Assembly (NCBI RefSeq): GCF_004011805.1
Contig: NZ_RCHJ01000003.1
Location: 434,001 to 498,000 of the forward strand
Direction: 5' to 3'
From: Piscinibacter defluvii
GTDB lineage: Bacteria > Pseudomonadota > Gammaproteobacteria > Burkholderiales > Burkholderiaceae_C
Length of the DNA: 64,000 nucleotides
Shown here: positions 36,521-44,970 of the stretch, piece by piece
Layout: each line of letters begins with the position of its first letter
Numbering within the stretch: the first letter of the stretch is position 1
Position numbers and translations under genes: made by a program
Notes under the pieces: model-generated
Seen by the model: only the letters and a program-made list of their open reading frames with translations
Told to the model about the DNA's origin: nothing
The model's database searches: none

Positions 36521-37225
36521 TCAGCGCCCGAGCGATGCCACCGTGCCGCCGGGGGTCGACAGCGCCTGCTTGACCTGCTGCGTGATCGTGTCGGCCAGCA
36601 CCTCCGGCAGCCCGGCCTCGAGCCCGTCGAGCGCGCGTGCGACCACCTGCGCCGGCGTGCTCTTGGGCACCTCGAGGCCGGCCGTCAGCTCGGTGTCGAC
36701 GAAACCCATGTGCAGCGCCGTCACCTGCGTGTGCTGGGCCGCCAGTTCGTGGCGCAGCGCATTGGTCAGCGACCAGGCGGCGGCCTTGCTCATGGCGTAG
36801 CTCGCGAGCGCGCCGCCGTTCACCCACGACGCGACCGACAGTACGTTCAGCAGCGCCCCGCCACCCTGGGCGGCCAGCACCGGCGCGAAGGCGCGGCTCA
36901 GGCGCAGCATGCCGAAGAGGTTGGTCTCGAGATGCCAGCGCGCGGTCTGCTCGGCGTCTTCGGCGAGGAAGGCGCCCAGGCGGGCGATTCCGGCGTTGTT
37001 GACCAGCAGCGTCAGGTCGCGCGCCTGGGCAGCTGCGGCGGCCACTTGCTCGGGGCTCGTCACGTCCAGCGCGAGCGGCACGACCCCGGGAAGGTCGAGG
37101 CGCGACGGGTCGCGCACCGCGGCGTAGACCTTGCGCGCGCCGCGCTCCAGCAAGGCCTGGGCAAAGGCGCGGCCGATGCCGCGGTTGGCACCGGTGACGA
37201 GGGCGACGGAATCACGGATCTGCAT
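36521..37225 (-). CDS. SDR family oxidoreductase
   Basis: This 234-residue short-chain dehydrogenase has the Rossmann motif TGANRGIGRAFAQ (residues about 11-23), NNAG (LLVNNAGIARLG), and the catalytic Ser-Tyr-Lys set with YAMSK. The family is very broad; substrate is unknown. It is divergent-adjacent to, and downstream of, a TetR gene on the same strand, with a palindromic site in the 76-base gap, so it is probably its target. Confidence 0.88.
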   Translation of the reverse strand: MQIRDSVALVTGANRGIGRAFAQALLERGARKVYAAVRDPSRLDLPGVVPLALDVTSPEQVAAAAAQARDLTLLVNNAGIARLGAFLAEDAEQTARWHLETNLFGMLRLSRAFAPVLAAQGGGALLNVLSVASWVNGGALASYAMSKAAAWSLTNALRHELAAQHTQVTALHMGFVDTELTAGLEVPKSTPAQVVARALDGLEAGLPEVLADTITQQVKQALSTPGGTVASLGR

Positions 37226-37245
37226 GTGGGGCTCCAGTAGAAAAG

Positions 37246-37259
37246 ATGACAGACGTCAT
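37246..37259 (-). promoter_or_regulatory. Candidate TetR operator upstream of the SDR gene
   Basis: ATGACAGACGTCAT is an inverted repeat with 5-base arms (ATGAC/GTCAT). A related site ATGACAATCAT lies at 37913-37923 just upstream of the TetR gene. The two share GATGACA and TCATAT. A pair of similar palindromes before the regulator and its neighbour is the usual pattern for TetR control; binding is inferred. Confidence 0.45.
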
Positions 37260-37301
37260 ATAAAGGGACGAAGAAACCGACCGGTGCGGTAGGCGCCGGC
37301 C

Positions 37302-37895
37302 TCAGCGGGACGGGGAGGCCGAGTCGAACGACTCGAGCAGCGATTGGCGGGCGGCGGTCAGCGCGGCACGGCCTTCGGGGTTGTCGCCCAGCGCACGCGC
37401 CAGCTGCAGTGCGCCCACCAGGGTGGACGCAACCGCGAACGCCTGTGGCTGCAGCGTGGGTGTCAGCGTGCTCCGCACGGTGTCGATCAGGTGCCGCACG
37501 CGGTCGCTCGAGGCGGCGCGAACCGACTCGGGCTGGCGTGGCATGTCGGCGGCGAGGGCGGCCACCGGGCAGCCGGCATCCAGCGCCGCGAGGTGCTGGT
37601 CGGACAGGTAGCTTTCAACCAGTGCCCGGAAGCTGCTCAGGCCATGTGCGCTGCAGGCACGCACCGCCTCGGCGACCACCGCGCCGCTGTCGCGCGCGGC
37701 GCGCTCGAGCGCTTCGACGATCAAGGCCTCGCGGTTGGCGAAATGGGCATAGAAGCCGCCGTGGGTCAGCCCGGCCTCGCGCATCACGTCGGCCACACCG
37801 ACGCCGGCATAACCCTGGCGCCGCAGCGCACGGGCCGCGACCGCGAGGATGCGGTCATGGGTCTCTTCCTTGCGGCTGTTCGGGATGCGGGCCAT
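37302..37895 (-). CDS. TetR/AcrR family transcriptional regulator
   Basis: This 197-residue protein has the N-terminal TetR helix-turn-helix (RKEETHDRILAVAARALRRQGY in part, GVADVMREAGLTHGGFYAHFANREAL in part) and a divergent ligand domain containing GCPVAALAADM, as in the C-terminal TetR_C_16/YxaF-like group. The ATG at 37895 (MARIPNSRKEET) is preferred over one at 37919, since a palindrome at 37913-37923 covers the latter. It probably represses the SDR gene next to it. Confidence 0.9.
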   Translation of the reverse strand: MARIPNSRKEETHDRILAVAARALRRQGYAGVGVADVMREAGLTHGGFYAHFANREALIVEALERAARDSGAVVAEAVRACSAHGLSSFRALVESYLSDQHLAALDAGCPVAALAADMPRQPESVRAASSDRVRHLIDTVRSTLTPTLQPQAFAVASTLVGALQLARALGDNPEGRAALTAARQSLLESFDSASPSR

Positions 37896-37912
37896 GGCGT
37901 CGACTGAATGTG

Positions 37913-37923
37913 ATGACAATCAT
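37913..37923 (-). promoter_or_regulatory. Candidate TetR self-operator
   Basis: ATGACAATCAT is a short palindrome 18 bases before the TetR start at 37895, resembling the site at 37246-37259. Autoregulation is typical for the family, but the arms are only four bases and the site is unproven. Confidence 0.35.
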
Positions 37924-37964
37924 ATTCATGATCGGCCCGCACGTCAACCGGGTCGCCGCACGGC

Positions 37965-39293
37965 TCAGGGCGCCTTCTTCAACCGGATATGGCAGACCAG
38001 TCCGCCGTCGTGGGCGTTGGTCACCTCGAAGGTGCCGCCCATGCGCTGCACCGCCTTGTCGACGATCGCCAGGCCCAGCCCGGCGCCGGTGGCGGCGGTG
38101 CGGGCCGCGTCACCGCGGAAGAACGGCGTCGTCAGCTGCGACAGCTTCTTCGGGTCCACGCCGGGGCCGTGGTCGCGCACGCTGACGATCACCCACGGGC
38201 CGGTGCGCGCGTAGGTCACGTCCACGTGGGCGATGCCGGTGTTGGTGCTGCGCCCGTAGCGCCGCGCGTTCTCGAACAGGTTCTGCAGCACGCGGCCGAG
38301 TTCGGTCTCGTCGGCCATCACCTTGGTATCGATCGCCACGCGCGAGGTGATGCGGATCTGGCTGGTGTCGCGGAACGCCGCCATCTCGCGGTCGACCAGG
38401 CCGGACAGGTGCACCGGCGTGAGCTTGACCTCGCCGGGGCGCGCGTAGTCCATGAACTTGTCGATGATGGCGTCGAGCTGGTCGATGTCCTGCGCCATGT
38501 TGCGCTTGGCCTCGTCGTCCTGCACGCTCATCTCGGCTTCCAGCCGCAGGCGCGCCAGCGGCGTGCGCAGGTCGTGGCTGATGCCGGCCAGCATCACCGC
38601 GCGGTCCTCCTCGACCTTGGCGAGCTCGCGCGCCATGCGGTTGAAGCCCATGTTGACCTGGCGGATCTCGCTGGTCAGCGTGGTTTCGTCCAGGTGCGAA
38701 TCGAACTCGCCCTCGCGGATGCGGCTGGCGGCGAACGAGAGCTCCTGCAGCGGCCGGTTGATCGCGCGCGCGATCGCCGCCGAGCCGAACACCGTGGCCA
38801 GCAGCGCGATGCTGCTCCACAGCAGCAGCGTGCTCCAGGAGATCGCGGTGACGCGGGTCGGGTCGGCCTGCAGCCAGTACGGGTCCTTGTCGATCGTGAA
38901 GCCGACCCACAGCCCCGGCGCCTTGTTCACCGAGCTGGCCACCAGCGTGTCCGGGCCGAGCTGGGCGCGCAGCTCGGCGGCGATCGCGCGCGAGAAGCGG
39001 TCCACTTCGAAGGGCTCCCACTGGTCGCCCGGCTCGCGCGGCGCCAGGCGCACCGACTCCTGCTTGGACATGCTCTTGATCAGCGCGACCCGGTTGATCG
39101 TGTCGCTCGCGTTCAGTGCGGTGCGCGCGAGGTTCACGAGGCCGGCGATCTGCTGCGCCGCCTGCACCGCACGCGGCTCGAACTCGAGCGCGCGGAAGGT
39201 CTGCGTCCAGGCCAGCACGCCGCCGGCCAGCAGCAGCGCCAGCAGGAAGAAGGTGCGCCAGAACAGGCTCAGGGCGACGGTGTTGCGGGCCAT
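37965..39293 (-). CDS. envZ: Sensor histidine kinase, EnvZ-like
   Basis: This 442-residue inner-membrane kinase has two transmembrane segments (residues about 8-30 and 152-175) around a periplasmic sensor, a HAMP domain (RPLQELSFAASRIREGEFDS in part), the H-box with phosphorylated His240 (AGISHDLRTPLARLR), and the ATPase domain with N (NLFENARRYG), G1 (DHGPGVD) and G2 (GAGLGLAIV) boxes. It follows the ompR gene on the same strand, 75 bases on, with a strong terminator hairpin between. The EnvZ label rests on neighbourhood and the H-box; the periplasmic part is not recognisably E. coli EnvZ. Confidence 0.92.
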   Translation of the reverse strand: MARNTVALSLFWRTFFLLALLLAGGVLAWTQTFRALEFEPRAVQAAQQIAGLVNLARTALNASDTINRVALIKSMSKQESVRLAPREPGDQWEPFEVDRFSRAIAAELRAQLGPDTLVASSVNKAPGLWVGFTIDKDPYWLQADPTRVTAISWSTLLLWSSIALLATVFGSAAIARAINRPLQELSFAASRIREGEFDSHLDETTLTSEIRQVNMGFNRMARELAKVEEDRAVMLAGISHDLRTPLARLRLEAEMSVQDDEAKRNMAQDIDQLDAIIDKFMDYARPGEVKLTPVHLSGLVDREMAAFRDTSQIRITSRVAIDTKVMADETELGRVLQNLFENARRYGRSTNTGIAHVDVTYARTGPWVIVSVRDHGPGVDPKKLSQLTTPFFRGDAARTAATGAGLGLAIVDKAVQRMGGTFEVTNAHDGGLVCHIRLKKAP

Positions 39294-39318
39294 TCAGGAA
39301 TGGGCGGCCGGGGGGACG

Positions 39319-39345
39319 AAAAAAACGGCCCCGGGGTCGGGGCCG
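39319..39345 (-). terminator. Intrinsic terminator between ompR and the sensor kinase gene
   Basis: On the minus strand CGGCCCCG and CGGGGCCG form an 8-base-pair GC stem with a short loop, followed by seven T. This is a textbook Rho-independent terminator. It lies between ompR and its cognate kinase gene, which run in the same direction, so it probably reduces rather than abolishes kinase transcription. Confidence 0.8.
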
Positions 39346-39368
39346 CGGTCGGGTCTGTGGATGCTGCC

Positions 39369-40103
39369 TCAGGACGTGCCGTCCGGCACGAACACATACC
39401 CTACGCCCCACACGGTCTGGATGTAGCGCGGCTGGGCCGGATCGGGCTCGATCATCTTGCGCAGGCGTGAGATCTGCACGTCCAGGCTGCGGTCGAAGGG
39501 CTCGAACTCGCGCCCGCGCGCCAGCTGCGCCAGCTTGTCGCGCGAGAGCGGCTGGCGCGGGTGGCGCACCAGCGCCTTGAGCATCGAGAACTCGCCGGTG
39601 GTCAGCGCGATCTGCTCGCCGTCCTTGCTGAGGCGGCGCAGCGCCAGGTCGAACTCGAACGGCCCGAAGGTGACCGTCTGCGCCTCCTTGGCGGGCGCGC
39701 CGGGCGCCTCCAGCGTCGGGCGCCGGCGCAGCACGGCGTGGATGCGCGCGAGCAGCTCGCGCGGGTTGAAGGGCTTGGGCAGGTAGTCGTCCGCGCCGAC
39801 CTCGAGCCCGACGATCCGGTCCACGTCCTCCACCTTGGCCGTCAGCATGATGATCGGCGTCACGTCGTTGGCCGCGCGCAGGCGGCGGCAGATCGACAGC
39901 CCGTCCTCGCCGGGCAGCATCAGGTCGAGCACGATCAGGTCGACCGTCTCGCGAGTCAGCACGCGGTTCAGCGCCTTGGCGTCCTCGGCGAGCAGGACCT
40001 CGAAGCCCTCCTGCGTGAGGTAGCGGCGCAGCAGGTCGCGGATGCGGGCGTCGTCGTCGACCACCACGATGCGGTCGGGACGCTGATTGGGATTGGTTGC
40101 CAT
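39369..40103 (-). CDS. ompR: Response regulator OmpR
   Basis: This 244-residue regulator has a receiver domain with the acidic pocket (VVDDDAR), phospho-acceptor Asp60 (LIVLDLMLPGEDG) and Lys in LPKPFNP, then a winged-helix domain (FDLALRRLSKDGEQIALTTGEFS in part, DVQISRLRKMIEPDPAQPRYI in part, VWGVGYVF). It closely resembles betaproteobacterial OmpR. A pair of OmpR-like half-sites lies in the region upstream of its start, suggesting autoregulation. Confidence 0.96.
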   Translation of the reverse strand: MATNPNQRPDRIVVVDDDARIRDLLRRYLTQEGFEVLLAEDAKALNRVLTRETVDLIVLDLMLPGEDGLSICRRLRAANDVTPIIMLTAKVEDVDRIVGLEVGADDYLPKPFNPRELLARIHAVLRRRPTLEAPGAPAKEAQTVTFGPFEFDLALRRLSKDGEQIALTTGEFSMLKALVRHPRQPLSRDKLAQLARGREFEPFDRSLDVQISRLRKMIEPDPAQPRYIQTVWGVGYVFVPDGTS

Positions 40104-40117
40104 GGCGACCTCCGAAC

Positions 40118-40182
40118 TTGTAACAGCCGGGATTCTGCGCAGGTTTGCAGGGCATTCCGGGGCACCTGACCACCTGTTACAA
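40118..40182. promoter_or_regulatory. Inverted TTGTAACAG / CTGTTACAA pair between ompR and the SIMPL gene
   Basis: TTGTAACAG at 40118-40126 and its exact reverse complement CTGTTACAA at 40174-40182 face each other 47 bases apart. They contain GTTACA, part of OmpR half-sites known from E. coli porin promoters. The region separates divergent ompR and a SIMPL-domain gene, so it may bind OmpR and control both. Inferred by motif only. Confidence 0.5.
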
Positions 40183-40277
40183 ACTTTGCCCAGGGTCTGC
40201 CGCGGGCTGTTTCACCCCAGGCGGACAGGCCTCACGTATAAGCCCGCATCGCATTGTCAGATCGGAGAAACCGAGCC

Positions 40278-40982
40278 ATGAAGAAGTCCCTGCTGCGTTC
40301 ATCGCTGCTGCTGGCCGCCATCGCCGGGCCGGCCTTTGCCCAGGCCGACACGCCGCCGCCGCAGGGCGTGGTGGCGCTGTCCGCCAGCGCCAGTGTCGAC
40401 GTGACGAAGGACTTGCTCAATGTCACGTTCTCGACGACACGGGAAGGGGCCGATGCGGCGGCCGTGCAGTCGCAGCTGAAGCAGGCGCTGGATGCGGCGC
40501 TGGCCGAGGCGAAGAAGGTCGCCAAGCCGGGCCAGCTCGAGGTGCAGACGGGCAATTTCTCGCTCTACCCGCGCTACGCGCCCAAGGGCGGCATCAGTGG
40601 CTGGCAGGGCAGCGCGGAGCTGATCGTCGACGGGCGCGACATGCCCGCCATCGGCGCGCTCACCGGGCGCATCACCACGCTGTCGATCGCGCGGGTGGGC
40701 TACGGCCTGTCGCGCGAGCTGCGCGAGAAGGTCGAGGGCGACGTCGCCGCGCAGGCCATCGCGCGCTTTCGCGCCAAGGCGGCCGACTACACCAAGCAGT
40801 TCGGCTACGGCAGCTACACCGTGCGCGAGGTCAACGTGAACGCCGATTCGCCGGTGATGCTGGCCACGGCGCCGACGCTGCGGGCCAAGGCGATGTCGGC
40901 GCCGTCCGACGAATCCTTGCCCGTGGAAGCGGGCAAGGGCACGGTCACCGTGAACGTCAACGGCACGGTGCAGATGAAGTGA
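40278..40982 (+). CDS. SIMPL domain (DUF541) periplasmic protein
   Basis: This 234-residue protein has a signal peptide (MKKSLLRSSLLLAAIAGPAFA, cleavage AFA|QA) and a SIMPL domain: VVALSASASVDVTKDLLNVTFSTTREGADA (fragments), QVQTGNFSLYPRYA-type (here VQTGNFSLYPRYAPKGGISG), and a C-terminal long repeat. E. coli YggE of this family affects oxidative stress and is periplasmic. The start MKKSLL at 40278 is preferred to an ATG 24 bases upstream because it gives a standard signal peptide. It is divergent from ompR and convergent with bdhA, whose stop is 3 bases away. Confidence 0.88.
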   Translation: MKKSLLRSSLLLAAIAGPAFAQADTPPPQGVVALSASASVDVTKDLLNVTFSTTREGADAAAVQSQLKQALDAALAEAKKVAKPGQLEVQTGNFSLYPRYAPKGGISGWQGSAELIVDGRDMPAIGALTGRITTLSIARVGYGLSRELREKVEGDVAAQAIARFRAKAADYTKQFGYGSYTVREVNVNADSPVMLATAPTLRAKAMSAPSDESLPVEAGKGTVTVNVNGTVQMK

Positions 40983-40985
40983 TGC

Positions 40986-41768
40986 TCACTGGGCCGTCCA
41001 GCCCCCATCGACGGCCCAGGCCACGCCCTTGACGTTGTCGCCCGCCGACGAGCACAGGAACACGGCCAGCTCGCCGAGCTGCCGAGGCGTGGTGAACTGC
41101 AGCGAGGGCTGCTTCTCGCCCAGCAGCTGACGCTTGGCCTCGTCGACGGGCAGCCCGCCCGCCGCAGCGCGGGCGTCGATCTGCTTCTGCACCAGCGGCG
41201 TGAGTACCCAGCCGGGGCAGATCGCGTTGACCGTGACGCCGGTGGTGGCCGTCTCCAGCGCGGTGGCCTTGGTCAGGCCGACGATGCCGTGCTTGGCCGC
41301 CACGTAGGCCGACTTCTGCGCCGAGGCCACCAGCCCGTGCGCCGAGGCGATGTTGATGACGCGGCCCCAGTTCTTCGCGCGCATCGCGGGGATCGCCAGG
41401 CGCATGGTGTGGAAGGCCGAGCTGAGGTTGATCGCGATGATCGCGTCCCACTTCTCGACCGGGAAGTCCTCGACGTTGGCCACGTGCTGGATGCCGGCGT
41501 TGTTGACGAGGATGTCGACGCCGCCGAACTCCTTCGCGGCGTAGGCCATCATCGCCTCGATCTCGGCGGGTTTGCTCATGTCCGCGCCGTGGTAGCCCAC
41601 GCGGATGCCGTGGGCCTTGCCGGCCGCAGCCACCTGGGCCTTCGGGCCTTCGGCATCGCCGAAGCCGTTGAGCACGATGTTGGCGCCCAGTGCGGCCAGG
41701 CATTCGGCCACACCGAGGCCGATGCCGCTGGTCGAGCCGGTGACGAGGGCGGTCTTTCCTTTCAGCAT
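40986..41768 (-). CDS. bdhA: D-3-hydroxybutyrate dehydrogenase
   Basis: The enzyme oxidises D-3-hydroxybutyrate from PHB breakdown to acetoacetate. The 260-residue SDR protein has the TGSTSGIGLGVAE NAD motif, NNAGIQHVA, and the Ser-Tyr-Lys triad (SAHGLVASAQKSAYVAAKHG), and the motif TPLVQKQIDARA with the C-terminal VDGGWTAQ, all typical of bacterial HBDH. It fits phaR 5 kb away. It is divergent from an alpha/beta hydrolase. Confidence 0.92.
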   Translation of the reverse strand: MLKGKTALVTGSTSGIGLGVAECLAALGANIVLNGFGDAEGPKAQVAAAGKAHGIRVGYHGADMSKPAEIEAMMAYAAKEFGGVDILVNNAGIQHVANVEDFPVEKWDAIIAINLSSAFHTMRLAIPAMRAKNWGRVINIASAHGLVASAQKSAYVAAKHGIVGLTKATALETATTGVTVNAICPGWVLTPLVQKQIDARAAAGGLPVDEAKRQLLGEKQPSLQFTTPRQLGELAVFLCSSAGDNVKGVAWAVDGGWTAQ

Positions 41769-41824
41769 GAGCTTCTCCGATGGGTGTTGCTACAGTCGAT
41801 TATCGAAGAGGAGCTGACTGCGCC

Positions 41825-42703
41825 ATGACCGCCCCCGCCGCCGAACCCCGCCTGGCCCACGTGCAGTGCCTGGACGCCCGCGGCCTGCACCGCATGGCCT
41901 ACTGGGAATGGGGCGCGCGCGACAACCCGCGCGTGCTGCTGTGCGTGCATGGCCTGGCCCGGCAGGGGCGCGACTTCGACGTGCTGGCGCGCGCCCTGAG
42001 CACCGAGTACCGCGTGGTCTGCCCGGACGTGGTCGGGCGCGGGCGGTCCGACTGGCTGGCCGACCCGGCCGGCTACGTGATCCCGACCTACGTGGCCGAC
42101 ATGGTGACGCTGATCGCGCGGCTCGACGCGGCCGAGCTGCACTGGGTCGGCACCTCGATGGGGGGGCTGATCGGCATCGGCCTGGCGTCGCTGAAGGACT
42201 CGCCGATCCGCCGGCTCGTGATCAACGACGTCGGGCCGGCGATCCGCGCGGAAGCGCTGCAGCGCATCGCCGGCTACCTCGGTCAGCCGCTGCGCTGGTC
42301 GAGCGTCGACGAGGCGACCGACTACCTGGTCGGCATCTCCGCGCCGTTCGGCCCGCACACCCGCGAGCAGTGGCTGGCGCTGTCGCGGCCCATGCTGCGC
42401 CCCGACGGCGACGGCTACAAGCTGCACTACGACCCGGCCATTGCCGTGCCCTTTCGCGCCGTCACGCCCGAGATGGCGGCAGCCGGCGAGGCGATGTTGT
42501 GGCGGTCCTGGGACGCGATCACCTGCCCGACGCTGCTGCTGCGCGGCGCGACCAGCGATCTGCTGGCGCAGGAGACGGCGATCGCGATGACGCAGCGCGG
42601 GCCGCGCGCGCGGCTGCACGAGTTCGAGGGCGTCGGCCATGCGCCGATGTTCCAGCAGCCCGATCAGGTCGAGGTGGTGCGGGCGTTCCTGCTCGGGCCA
42701 TGA
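41825..42703 (+). CDS. Alpha/beta hydrolase
   Basis: This 292-residue protein has the alpha/beta hydrolase fold: VLLCVHGLARQGRDFDVLARAL oxyanion region (in part), the nucleophile elbow GTSMGGLIG with Ser, and the catalytic Asp and His in LLRGATSDLL and EGVGHAPMFQ. Members next to HBDH in related genomes may be PHB-oligomer or other ester hydrolases, but the substrate is not shown. It starts at ATG 41825. The relA gene begins in its stop codon (ATGA), so both are co-translated. Confidence 0.88.
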   Translation: MTAPAAEPRLAHVQCLDARGLHRMAYWEWGARDNPRVLLCVHGLARQGRDFDVLARALSTEYRVVCPDVVGRGRSDWLADPAGYVIPTYVADMVTLIARLDAAELHWVGTSMGGLIGIGLASLKDSPIRRLVINDVGPAIRAEALQRIAGYLGQPLRWSSVDEATDYLVGISAPFGPHTREQWLALSRPMLRPDGDGYKLHYDPAIAVPFRAVTPEMAAAGEAMLWRSWDAITCPTLLLRGATSDLLAQETAIAMTQRGPRARLHEFEGVGHAPMFQQPDQVEVVRAFLLGP

Positions 42704-44937
42704 AGACGGCGCTCGCGGACGCCCCGGTCGACGCGGCGCCCATCGTTCAGCTGGCCGATGTGCCGGCGCAGCGCACGCCCGGCGAGGCGGATGCCGCGCA
42801 GGTCGGGCGTGCGCGTGCCTTCGCCGAGCCGCTGCTGGCCGGCCGCGCGCTCGACACCGGCGAGGACGCGCTCGAGCATGCCGACGGCGTGGCCGCGATC
42901 CTGCAGGCCATCGGCGCCTCGCCGGCGATGCAGGCAGCGGCCTACCTCGTCTACGCCGGCGACTGGCTCACCCGGCCGGAGGAGGTGGTCGAGAAGGCCT
43001 TCGGCGCGTCGTACGCCAGCCTGGTGACGCACACCCGGCGCCTGGTGCAGATCCAGCGCGCCGCACGCGAGGCCCAGGTCGGCCCGGCCCAGCGCGCCGA
43101 GCAGACCGAGCGGGTGCGCAAGATGCTGCTCGCCTTCTCGCGCGACCTGCGCGTGGTGCTGCTGCGCCTGGCCTCGCGGCTGCAGACGCTGCGCTGGTTC
43201 GCGGCCAGCAAGCAGCCCTGCCCGGGGCCGCTGGCGGGCGAGTCGATGCAGGTCTTCGCGCCGCTGGCCAACCGGCTCGGCATCTGGCAGATCAAGTGGG
43301 AGATCGAGGACCTGGCGTTCCGCTTCCTCGAGCCGGCGCAGTACCGCCAGGTGGCCCGGCTGCTGGACGAGAAGCGGGTCGAGCGCGAGCAGCGCGTCGA
43401 GGCCTTCCGGCGCCAGCTCGAGGCCGACCTGGCCGCCCACGGCATCCGCGCCGAGGTGCAGGGCCGGCCCAAGCACCTCTACAGCATCTGGAAGAAGATG
43501 CGCGGCAAGGGGCTGGACTTCGCGCGGGTGTTCGACGTGCGCGCGATGCGCGTGATCGTCGCCGACGTGCCGGCCTGCTATGCGGTGCTGGCGCGTGTGC
43601 ACGAGCTGTACCGGGTGGTGCCGGGCGAGTTCGACGACTACATCGCGCGGCCCAAGCCGAACGGCTACCAGTCGCTGCACACGGTGGTGCTGGACGACGA
43701 CGGCCGGGCCGTCGAGGTGCAGATCCGCACGCGGGCGATGCACGAGCATGCCGAGCACGGCGTGGCCGCACACTGGGCCTACAAGGAGGCCGGTGCCAAG
43801 GGTTATGCCGGCGTCAGCGCGGGCAGCGACTTCGATGCCCAGGTGGCCGAGGCGCGCAAGGCGGTGCTGCGCCAGCTGCTCGCCTGGGAGCGAGATTTCG
43901 TCGAGCGCGGTGCCGAGCCGGGCGTGTTCGACGACCGGATCTACGTCTTCACGCCGCAGGCCGCGGTGGTGGAACTGCCGGCCGGTGCCACGCCGATCGA
44001 CTTCGCCTACGCGCTGCACACCGACCTCGGCCATCGCTGTCGCGGGGCCAGGGTCGACGGCGCGATGGTGCCGCTGAACACGCAGCTGCTCAACGGCCAG
44101 ACCGTCGAGGTCATCGCGATCAAGGAAGGCGGCCCGTCGCTCGACTGGCTCAACGGCGAGCTCGGCTACCTGCAGAGCTCGCGTGCCAAGGCCAAGGTGC
44201 GGGCCTGGTTCAACGCGCTGGCGCAGCGCGACACCATCGCACGCGGCCGCGAGGCGGTCGAGAAGCTGCTGCAGCGCGAGGGCCGCACGGCGATGAAGCT
44301 GGACGACCTCGCCGCCCAGCTCGGCTTCCGCAACGCCGACGCCTTGTTCGAGGTGGTGGGCAAGGACGAGTACTCGCTGCGCAACATCGAGAGCCTGCTG
44401 CGCCCGGCCGAGCCGCCGCGCCCGCCGGACGAGGAGCTCTTCGCGAAGAAGCCGCGCGGCGAGGGCGGCGGCGCGCGTGGCGGGGTGCTGGTGGTGGGCG
44501 TGGAGTCGCTGCTGACCAGCCTGGCGCGCTGCTGCCGCCCGGCGCCGCCGGACCCGATCGCCGGCTACGTGACACGCGGCAAGGGCGTGGCGATCCATCG
44601 TGCCGACTGCAGCAACTTCCGCCAGATGGCGCAGCGTTCGGCCGAGCGCGTGATCGCGGTCGAGTGGGGCACGCCCCGCGGCGACCGCACGGCGCTGTAC
44701 CCGATCGACGTGGTCGTCGAGGCGGCCGACCGCCAGGGACTGCTGCGCGACATCTCCGAGGTGTTCGCCAAGGAGAAGATGAACGTGATCGGCGTGAAGA
44801 CACAGACGCTGAAGGATTCGCGCGGCGGCACGGCGTGGATGACCTTCACCGTCGAGCTGAGCGACGCCGCACGCCTGGCGCAGGTGCTGGGCCAGGTGGC
44901 GCGGGTCCCGGGGGTGCGGGGTGCACGCCGCAAGTGA
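42700..44937 (+). CDS. relA: (p)ppGpp synthetase I, RelA
   Basis: This 745-residue ribosome-associated alarmone synthetase has a degenerate N-terminal HD domain: the His-Asp pair needed for hydrolysis is replaced (EHADGVAAIL, then YLVYAGDWL). The synthetase domain has RVFDVRAMRVIV and YIARPKPNGYQSLHTVV. The motif EFDD at residues 310-313 is the EXDD of monofunctional RelA, not RXKD of bifunctional Rel. TGS, zinc-finger (ARCCRPAPPD) and C-terminal ACT domains follow (VVEAADRQGLLRDISEVF). So it can make but probably not degrade (p)ppGpp. It is coupled to the hydrolase gene by ATGA and is followed by tRNA-Val. Confidence 0.95.
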   Translation: MKTALADAPVDAAPIVQLADVPAQRTPGEADAAQVGRARAFAEPLLAGRALDTGEDALEHADGVAAILQAIGASPAMQAAAYLVYAGDWLTRPEEVVEKAFGASYASLVTHTRRLVQIQRAAREAQVGPAQRAEQTERVRKMLLAFSRDLRVVLLRLASRLQTLRWFAASKQPCPGPLAGESMQVFAPLANRLGIWQIKWEIEDLAFRFLEPAQYRQVARLLDEKRVEREQRVEAFRRQLEADLAAHGIRAEVQGRPKHLYSIWKKMRGKGLDFARVFDVRAMRVIVADVPACYAVLARVHELYRVVPGEFDDYIARPKPNGYQSLHTVVLDDDGRAVEVQIRTRAMHEHAEHGVAAHWAYKEAGAKGYAGVSAGSDFDAQVAEARKAVLRQLLAWERDFVERGAEPGVFDDRIYVFTPQAAVVELPAGATPIDFAYALHTDLGHRCRGARVDGAMVPLNTQLLNGQTVEVIAIKEGGPSLDWLNGELGYLQSSRAKAKVRAWFNALAQRDTIARGREAVEKLLQREGRTAMKLDDLAAQLGFRNADALFEVVGKDEYSLRNIESLLRPAEPPRPPDEELFAKKPRGEGGGARGGVLVVGVESLLTSLARCCRPAPPDPIAGYVTRGKGVAIHRADCSNFRQMAQRSAERVIAVEWGTPRGDRTALYPIDVVVEAADRQGLLRDISEVFAKEKMNVIGVKTQTLKDSRGGTAWMTFTVELSDAARLAQVLGQVARVPGVRGARRK

Positions 44938-44953
44938 GCCGCGGGATCGCTGC

Positions 44954-44959
44954 TATACT
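44954..44959 (+). promoter_or_regulatory. -10 box of the tRNA-Val gene
   Basis: TATACT lies 11 bases before the mature tRNA 5' end, a usual spacing for a tRNA promoter. The -35 region falls at the end of relA and matches poorly. Confidence 0.5.
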
Positions 44960-44970
44960 GCTGGGCTCTT

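Noticed and set aside
37896-37919. Longer TetR protein starting at 37919
   Set aside because: The extra residues overlap the probable self-operator, and the DNA-binding domain fits the start at 37895.
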